A DNA stretch of 64,000 bases. It comes from Methylobacterium sp. AMS5. GTDB taxonomy: Bacteria; Pseudomonadota; Alphaproteobacteria; Rhizobiales; Beijerinckiaceae. The notes beneath the pieces are model-generated. The model saw nothing but the letters and a program-made list of their open reading frames with translations, was not told where the DNA came from and did no database searches. Made by a program: the position numbers and the translations under genes. The stretch is from assembly GCF_001542815.1 (NCBI RefSeq), contig NZ_CP006992.1, forward strand, positions 3,477,501 to 3,541,500, read 5' to 3'. Of this stretch, positions 58,539 to 64,000 are shown piece after piece (within the stretch, counting starts at the first letter, position 1; each line of letters starts with the position of its first letter).

Positions 58539-58830
58539 TAGGACGGCAAAGTCTGCTGTTGCGCGTGTTGTTCGAGGGCCTTGAGATAGGCGTCGGGATC
58601 GCGGCGGAAGCGGGTGCGTTGAGTGCGCGCCTGCCTGCGGATGTCGAGGGATCTGCGGACTCCGACGGAAGCCGGCCACCCATTCCGACGCGAAGCCGGC
58701 CAGCGTTCCGATTTGATGTCAGCCACCATTCCGAGATGAAGCCGGCCACCCGATAGCCGATATCGGGCATGGCGCATCTCCGCGGGTCAGCAACCGCGGC
58801 ATCCCTGTCCTCGACCACGAGGAGAGCGGG

Positions 58831-60369
58831 ATGCCGGCCAGGAGACAGCTGACCATGCGACAGATCAAACAGATGCTGCGGCTCGCCCGCGACGGGGTGA
58901 GTGCGCGTGAGATCGAGCGAACGCTCGGCATCGCCCGCTCGACCGTGCAGGACAATCTCGCCCGGGCGAGCGCGGCCGGCCTGACCTGGCCGCTCGGCCC
59001 CGAGGTCAGCGACGCGGTGCTGGAGCAGCGCCTGTTCGCCCGGGCCGGGGTGAAGCAGGGCATGCGCCGCCTGCCCGAGCCGGACTGGCCCTCCGTCATC
59101 CGGGAGATGCGCCGCCCCGGGGTCAACCTCACGGTGCTCTGGGAGGAATACCGGGAGGTCCGTCCGGACGGCTACGGCTACTCCCGGTTCTGCGACCTCT
59201 ATCGGGAGTTCGAATGCCGGCTCACCCCGGTGATGCGCCAGCACCATGCCGCCGGCGACAAGGTCTCCGTCGACTACTCCGGCAAGAAGGTCGGGATCGT
59301 CGATCCCACCACCGGCATCGTGCGCGAGGCCGAGATCTTCGTGGCGGTGCTGGGCGCGTCGAGCCTGACCTACGCCGAGGCGACCTGGACCCAGACGCTG
59401 CCCGACTGGATCGGCGCGCATGTCCGCCTGTTCCGCTTCCTCGGCGGCGTCCCCCGCCTCGTCGTGCCCGACAACCTCAAGAGCGGGGTCCACAAGGCGT
59501 CGTTCTACGATCCCGAGATCAACCGCTCCTACGGGATGATGGCCGAGCATTACGGCATCGGCGTCCTGCCGGCCCGACCTCGCAAGCCGCGCGACAAGGC
59601 CAAGGTCGAGGCCGGCGTGCGCTTCGCCCAGAGCTCCATCCTGGGACGGCTGCGCCGGCAGACGTTCTTCTCCCTGGCCGAGTGCAACGCCGCCATCGCC
59701 GCGATGGTGGAGCGCATCAACGCCCACCGCATGCGCCGGCTCGGCACCACCCGCCGCGCCCTGTTCGAGGCGATCGAGCGCGCAGCGCTGCGGCCCCTGC
59801 CGGAACAGGACTACACCTTTGCCGAGTGGCGGCTGGCCCGGGTCAACCTCGACTACCATGTCGAGGCGGGCGGCTTCCTGTACTCGGTGCCCCATGCCCT
59901 GATCCGCGAGCAGGTCGACGTCCGCCTCACGGCGCGCACCGTCGAGGTGTTCCATCGCGGTCAGCGCGTCGCCGCCCACGAGCGCCGCTACACCGGCCGG
60001 CGGCACGGCACCGATCCCGACCACATGCCCAGCGCCCATCGCCGCTACGCCGAGTGGAGCCCCGAGCGCTTCCGGCGCTGGGCGCGCGGCATCGGGCCGG
60101 AGCCGGAAGGGCTGGTCATCGCCATCCTGCACGACCGGCCCCATCCCGAGCAGGGCTTCCGTACCTGTCTGGGTATCCTGCGCCTCTACCGCGGGCTCGA
60201 CCCCGCCCGGGCGGAGGCCGCCTCGGCCCGGGCCGTGGCGGTCGGCGCGCTCACCTACAAGAGCATCGCCTCGATCCTCAGCCTGGGCCTCGACCGCACG
60301 TCCCCGCCGGCCGAGGCCGTCCCGGTGATGCTCCACCCCAACCTGCGCGGCCCGCGCTACTTCCACTGA
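58831..60369 (+). CDS. istA: IS21-family transposase IstA
   Basis: 512 aa. HTH (MRQIKQMLRLARDGVSAREI, IARSTVQDNLARASAAGL) and the DDE core with KVSVDYSGKKVGIVDPTTGI (Asp), RLVVPDNLKSGV (Asp) and KPRDKAKVEAGVRFAQ (Glu), then the C-terminal domain with the AEWSPERFRRWARGIG stretch. Intact. istB follows after 11 bases. Confidence 0.95.
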   Translation: MPARRQLTMRQIKQMLRLARDGVSAREIERTLGIARSTVQDNLARASAAGLTWPLGPEVSDAVLEQRLFARAGVKQGMRRLPEPDWPSVIREMRRPGVNLTVLWEEYREVRPDGYGYSRFCDLYREFECRLTPVMRQHHAAGDKVSVDYSGKKVGIVDPTTGIVREAEIFVAVLGASSLTYAEATWTQTLPDWIGAHVRLFRFLGGVPRLVVPDNLKSGVHKASFYDPEINRSYGMMAEHYGIGVLPARPRKPRDKAKVEAGVRFAQSSILGRLRRQTFFSLAECNAAIAAMVERINAHRMRRLGTTRRALFEAIERAALRPLPEQDYTFAEWRLARVNLDYHVEAGGFLYSVPHALIREQVDVRLTARTVEVFHRGQRVAAHERRYTGRRHGTDPDHMPSAHRRYAEWSPERFRRWARGIGPEPEGLVIAILHDRPHPEQGFRTCLGILRLYRGLDPARAEAASARAVAVGALTYKSIASILSLGLDRTSPPAEAVPVMLHPNLRGPRYFH

Positions 60370-60380
60370 CGGAGACGACG

Positions 60381-61124
60381 ATGCTCACCCACCCCACGCT
60401 CGATCTCCTGCACGAACTCGGCCTGAGCGGCATGGCCTCGGGCTTCAAGGCGCTCGACGCCAACCCGGAGGCCCGCGCCCTGGACCACGCCGAGTGGCTC
60501 GGCCTTCTCCTCGACCACGAGGCCACGGCCCGACGGCAGAAGCGCTTCGAGGCCCGCGCCCGCGCCGCGCGGCTGCGCCATCCCGCCAGCGTCGAGGACG
60601 TCGATTACCGCAGCCATCGCGGCCTGGACCGGGCGCTGTTCCTCAAGCTCGCCACCGGCGACTGGATCCGGACCCGGCGCAACCTCGTGATCACCGGCCC
60701 CTGCGGCGTGGGCAAGAGCTGGCTGGCCTGCGCGCTCGGGCACAAGGCCTGCCGAGACGACCTCTCTGTGCTGTACTACCGGGTCCCGCGCCTGTTTGCG
60801 GCCTTGAGCCTCGCCCGCGGCGATGGCCGCTACGGCCGGCTGCTGCGCCAGATCGCCAAGGTGAACCTGCTGATCCTCGACGATTGGGGCCCCGAGCCGC
60901 TCCTGCCCGAGCAGGCGCGCGATCTCCTGGAGATCGTCGAGGACCGCTACGACGCCGGCTCGACCCTGATCACCAGCCAAGTGCCGGTGGATCGCTGGTA
61001 CGAGATCATCGGCATCCCCACGCTCGCCGACGCCGTCCTCGACCGGCTGCTGCACAACGCGCACCGCATCGAACTCGCCGGTGAGAGCCTGCGCAAACGC
61101 AAGGCGGTCGAGCCCGCTGCTTGA
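60381..61124 (+). CDS. istB: IS21-family helper ATPase IstB
   Basis: 247 aa AAA+ ATPase that remodels target DNA for IstA. Walker A GPCGVGKSWLACALGHKACR at ~106; Walker B LLILDDWGPEPLLPEQARDL; sensor region TLITSQVPVDRWYEIIG. Intact. Confidence 0.96.
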   Translation: MLTHPTLDLLHELGLSGMASGFKALDANPEARALDHAEWLGLLLDHEATARRQKRFEARARAARLRHPASVEDVDYRSHRGLDRALFLKLATGDWIRTRRNLVITGPCGVGKSWLACALGHKACRDDLSVLYYRVPRLFAALSLARGDGRYGRLLRQIAKVNLLILDDWGPEPLLPEQARDLLEIVEDRYDAGSTLITSQVPVDRWYEIIGIPTLADAVLDRLLHNAHRIELAGESLRKRKAVEPAA

Positions 61125-61281
61125 CCTGTCGGACCGACCTCGTGATCTTCACCCCAGACCCGCGGGAGCGCCCCGTCACTGGCCGGCTTCAGATCGGACC
61201 GGTGGCCGGCTTCGCCTCGGAATGACGGCCGGCTTCAGATCGGAATCCCCGGCCGGCTTCGTCGGAATACGCAGAGGGATC

Positions 61282-62770
61282 GGCGTAGGGCTCGCCATTT
61301 CTCTGGATCGACCCGGCAGAGGTCGCGTCCGGATGGTGCCCGAGTTCGGGAGTGAATGCCGGCCACGAGCCGCACGGCGCCCCGCAGCACCGCGCCGGGC
61401 GAGGCGGTCTTGCGTCCGGTGGCCCGCCGCTCGTGGTAGCGCTGGGAACCGAACAGTTGCTCCAGGGCATTGTTGGTGCGTGGCAGGTCCGCCCCGTCGG
61501 CGGCGTGGAACAGTCCCGGTCGATAGCTGCGCGCGACCTTGGCGAAGTGGTCGAGGGCGGGACCCAGCCCTTTCACCCGATCCCGGTGGCGCCGCATCGC
61601 CCCCAGCAAGCCGTCGAAGCGCCGCCGGACCTTGGCCCCCGGCTCACCGGCGGGGTTGGTCAGGAGGCGGGCGCCCGCGTGTACGAAGACGAAGCCTCGG
61701 CTGATCGCCGGCCAGAGGGCGGCCGTGCCGGCGAGCGCCCGCTCGATCAACTGCTGGAGCCGCCCGAGCGGGCGCGAGCCCTGCGCCTCGGCCCCCCTTT
61801 TGAGCGCACCCGTTCCAAGCTTCCGGCCACCTTCTCCAAGCGGTCCTTCAAGCGCAGGCCCGCCGCGTCGAGCGGGGCGCGGCCGTCGTCGGTGATCGCG
61901 CTGCGGATCGCGCTCGCATAGCCGCGCACCAGATCCGCCTCCCTATCCGTGCGCCCCTCCCCCCCGCTCGATCGGGCGTACGCCGCGCACGCCCTTCTTC
62001 AACTCCTTCTTGGCGTGCCGGTCGGCCTCGAAGATCGGCAGGGCGGCTTCACGCAGGAAATGGAAGTGGCAGAGTTGATGAGGCACGCCCGGCAGGACCA
62101 GGGCCACCGCCTTGCGGACGGACTGCTGAGCGTCGCTGATCACCCCTACCACCGGCACACCGACCGCCGCGATGACCTCACGCAGCAGGACGGCCAGATC
62201 CTCGGCCGTGCCCGACAGCAGGCTGCGGGCCAGGAGCACCGTGCCGGAGAGGCAGTCGCGCAGCACCCAGAGCACCTCGTGCCCGACATCCGGCTGCAGG
62301 CCGTCGAGCGCCCGGATCATCCGATCCTGCCCGGCCAAGTGTCGGCGCAGGTGAGCGGGGTCTGCGAGTTGGGTGGCCACGACCTCGTCGTAGCGGTCGA
62401 GCAGGTTGGTCACGCTGCGTTCGGCGATGGCGACCCCGCGCCCGCGCAGGATCGCGTGGATTTCCGGCACCGAGCGATGCTCGCGGTGGCGCAGGGCGCC
62501 CACCAGGGCCACGACGTCGAGGCCGAACTCGTGGTGCGGCAAGGCGAGCGCGCCTTCGGCCTCCGGGCGGTAGGGCTTGTGGAAGCGGACGCAATCCGCA
62601 GCCTCGCAGCGACGGATCTTCAGACGCAGGCGCACCGTGCCGGTCAGCGTCACCATCGTGCGACGATTCTCGTAACGGATCCGCATCGCCCGGCCGCAGA
62701 TCGGGCAGAGCTGGCGGACCGGAGCCAAGACCCGTTCACGATCCGCCGTCCGACACTCGGTTCGGGACAT
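61282..62770 (-). pseudogene. DDE transposase of the host element, frameshifted, cut by IS21
   Basis: Begins at 62770 with zinc-finger-like CPICGRAMRIRYENRRT, and HEFGLDVVALVGALRHREH; IRALDGLQPDVGHEVLW (Asp) and VVGVISDAQQSVRKAVALVL (Asp) with PHQLCHFHFLREA (the C/DxxH signature of MULE/ISL3/IS256-type enzymes), then TNNALEQLFGSQRYHERR (Glu). Two frame changes, both at G runs (about 61960, G7, and 61795, G6), break the reading. The C-terminal piece (DIRRQARTQRTRFRRDPDAY) is on the far side of the IS21 at 58541-58653, with TAG stop formed from the CTAG tip. Family unassigned. Confidence 0.75.
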
Positions 62771-62840
62771 CGCGCGCCTCCAGCAGGCGCCCCCATAACG
62801 TCAAACACCAGACAGCCGGCTTTGCCGTCCTAGAAAAAAA

Positions 62841-62870
62841 GCGATCGGCATCTTCGCGGAGATGCCCAAG
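62841..62870 (+). pseudogene. IS3-family OrfA, last part
   Basis: Codons AIGIFAEMPK and TGA (62868-62870), the tail of the orfA begun at 55164, after the second A7. Its stop overlaps the orfB GTG at 62870, which is the usual IS3 arrangement. Confidence 0.85.
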
Positions 62871-63730
62871 TGACGTTCGCCTTCATCGAGCAGCATGCGA
62901 ACACCTGGCCGGTGCGTCTCATGTGCCGCATGCTCGCAGTCTCCCCCAGCGGTTACTACGGCTGGCGGTCACGTCCCGAGAGCGACCGGTCGGTGTCGAA
63001 CCGTCAGCTCCTCGACGACGTCCGGCGGATACATGCCGAGCATCATCGGCGCTATGGCTCACCTCGGGTGCACGCGGCCTTGCGCGCAGAGGGCCGAACC
63101 GTCAGTCGCGGGCGGGTGGAGCGCCTGATGCGCCGTCAAGGCATCCGGGCTCTGGCAGGGCGTCGGTTCCGGCCCTGCACCACCGACAGCCGTCATGATC
63201 TGCCGATCGCGCCCAACCTCCTCAAACAACAGTTCTCGGCTGCCCTGCCCAACACGGTTTGGTTGGCCGATATCACCTACCTGCCCACCGGCGAGGGCTG
63301 GCTCTATCTGGCCGCCGTTCTCGATCTCGCCACGCGAAGAATCGTCGGTTGGTCCATGCGCGACCACATGCGGACCGAACTGACATCGGCCGCCTTGATG
63401 ATGGCCACCCAACGGCAGCGACCGGCCGCTGGGCTCATCTGTCACTCGGATCGCGGCAGCCAATACGCCGCCGAGGCCTACCGAAAGCAGCTTGCCGACA
63501 TGAAGGCGACGCCCTCCATGAGCCGTACGGGCTGTTGTTACGACAATGCTCCCATGGAAAGCTTCTTCCACACACTCAAGGTCGAACTCGTCCACCAACG
63601 ACGATGGGCGACCCGGGACGAGGCCCGACGCGACCTGTTCGCCGACATCGAGGGCTACGACAATCGGCAGCGCATCCACTCAGCGCTCGGTTACATCACG
63701 CCCGAGCAAGCCGAGCGGAATGCAAGCTAA
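62870..63730 (+). CDS. IS3-family transposase OrfB
   Basis: 286 aa from GTG 62870. HTH_21 segment (RRIHAEHHRRYGSPRVHAAL), then the integrase core: NTVWLADITYLPTGEGWLYL (Asp), LICHSDRGSQYAAEAYRKQL (Asp), NAPMESFFHTLKVELVHQRR (Glu), and DIEGYDNRQRIHSALGYITP. Intact. Confidence 0.95.
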   Translation: MTFAFIEQHANTWPVRLMCRMLAVSPSGYYGWRSRPESDRSVSNRQLLDDVRRIHAEHHRRYGSPRVHAALRAEGRTVSRGRVERLMRRQGIRALAGRRFRPCTTDSRHDLPIAPNLLKQQFSAALPNTVWLADITYLPTGEGWLYLAAVLDLATRRIVGWSMRDHMRTELTSAALMMATQRQRPAAGLICHSDRGSQYAAEAYRKQLADMKATPSMSRTGCCYDNAPMESFFHTLKVELVHQRRWATRDEARRDLFADIEGYDNRQRIHSALGYITPEQAERNAS

Positions 63731-63762
63731 ACCCCGTGTCCGCGAAAGCAGGGGAGGATCAC

Positions 63763-64000
63763 TATGGGCCGAGTGGCTCCTTCAGCAGCAGCTTCGGCCA
63801 GGCCGGGTTCATCACCGGAGCTCTCTTGGGAGGGTTTGTTGGAGGCGGCTTCGGAGGAGGCATCAGGTTCGGTGCTGGCTTCGGATGTTTGGGCGGAGCC
63901 GTTGTCTGCTCCCCTGCCGCAGCCGCTACTCTTGGGGCAATCGGTGCATCTGCGGGAGCTTACGTCGTTGGAAACGCTCTTGAAACGACTACGAGCCTAG
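63763..64000 (+). CDS. Glycine/alanine-rich reading frame running off the window end
   Basis: After the IS3 right end, the frame beginning TAT-GGG-CCG reads YGPSGSFSSSFGQAGFITGA, LLGGFVGGGFGGGIRFGAGF, and LGAIGASAGAYVVGNALETT without a stop to 64000. Such Gly/Ala-rich membrane-like stretches occur in RHS/polymorphic-toxin and cell-wall proteins just before a variable C-terminus, but the evidence is compositional only. The 5' part is lost to the IS3. Both ends are missing. Confidence 0.35.

Larger units (their letters stand above)
58654..61273. mobile_element. IS21-family element, complete, 8-bp target duplication
   Basis: Ends TGCG...; the left terminus TGCGGACTCCGACGGAAGCC and the complement of the right terminus TGCGTATTCCGACGAAGCC match. 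Both ends carry further copies of GAAGCCGGCCA-type blocks (left 58669-58680, 58689-58711, 58742-58752; right about 61179-61190, 61201-61212, 61229-61236, 61252-61260), the multiple transposase-binding sites of IS21. GAGGGATC flanks it at 58646-58653 and 61274-61281. Confidence 0.93.
55458..62833. mobile_element. DDE insertion element with CTAG tips and A7 target duplication
   Basis: Termini CTAGGACGGCAAAG (left tip CTA at 55458-55460 separated from GGACGGCAAAG at 58541 by three later ISs; right tip, complement, at 62820-62833). Both outer sides carry A7 (55451-55457 and 62834-62840). Its transposase is on the minus strand, with its stop TAG formed by the left tip. Hosts an IS21 near the transposase end. 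Confidence 0.85.
55102..63761. mobile_element. IS3-family element, split by nested insertions
   Basis: Left end TGATCCTCCCCCGCTTTC at 55102; the right end at 63761 (complement TGATCCTCCCCTGCTTTC) matches it with one change in this span. Between them orfA starts at 55164, is interrupted after A7 at 55457, and resumes at 62841; orfB (62870-63730) is intact. Flanks differ (left IS481, right a glycine-rich gene), and no 3-4 bp duplication is seen, so the far side was altered after insertion. Confidence 0.88.

Noticed and set aside
58486..60366. 626-codon frame antisense to istA
   Set aside because: Mirror of the IstA gene, with composition artefacts only.
1..64000. CRISPR array, tRNA or rRNA genes
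   Set aside because: No regularly spaced direct repeats with unique spacers, no cloverleaf with a CCA/TTC-arm pattern and no rRNA segment were recognised by eye. A small RNA could have been missed.

Overview
The window is GC-rich DNA of an alphaproteobacterium. Gene content (pyrB plus a non-catalytic pyrC homologue, plsY, dprA, gatCA, RND pumps, twin-arginine Mo enzyme) and the very dense IS load fit Methylobacterium/Methylorubrum or a close relative; that assignment is inference from gene content, not a database match.

Region 1 (1-22500) is mostly chromosomal core. It holds the 5' end of topA, a Mo-oxidoreductase/cytochrome b pair, the pyrB-pyrX-plsY-dprA run, an SGNH hydrolase coupled to a papain-like secreted protein, a DJ-1/PfpI protein, ruvX with a SUKH protein, gatC-gatA, a GIY-YIG protein between two REP-like palindromes, an RND pump (permease and adaptor) and an L,D-transpeptidase. 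Inside it an IS5-family element has landed exactly at the junction of a hicA-hicB toxin-antitoxin pair; removing it and one 3-bp target copy restores the hicA/hicB ATGA overlap.

Region 2 (22795-26408) is a scar: an IS3-family element whose orfB carries a REP-like insertion and is then cut by an IS66-family element. The far side of the IS66 is the tail of a broken AraC regulator, with no target duplication, so DNA was lost or rearranged here.

Region 3 (26993-50081) is an accessory metabolic island: D-lactate dehydrogenase, two GH65 sugar phosphorylases, a beta-phosphoglucomutase-like HAD, an AspT/YidE-type transporter, phosphoketolase, a short phosphotransacetylase, an internally deleted acetate kinase, a GNAT acetyltransferase and a PPK2 kinase. 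Read together they describe disaccharide phosphorolysis to glucose-6-P, phosphoketolase cleavage to acetyl-P, conversion to acetyl-CoA, and a lactate outlet. Because ackA is broken, acetyl-P can no longer give ATP plus acetate through this locus. Interspersed are two paralogous AraC regulators around a secreted protein, three glycine-rich secreted proteins, a small phospholipase-A2-like protein and a SulP remnant.

Region 4 (50117-54432) is a second RND pump without an outer-membrane channel or regulator.

Region 5 (54518-64000) is a nest of insertion sequences. An IS481 fragment is cut by an IS3 element; its orfA is split by a larger DDE element with a 7-A target duplication; the CTAG tip of that element has taken three TA-targeting ISs one behind another; and an IS21 element with an 8-bp duplication sits near its other transposase end. 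Each layer can be peeled off in order from the sequence. Beyond the last IS a glycine-rich reading frame runs to the window edge.
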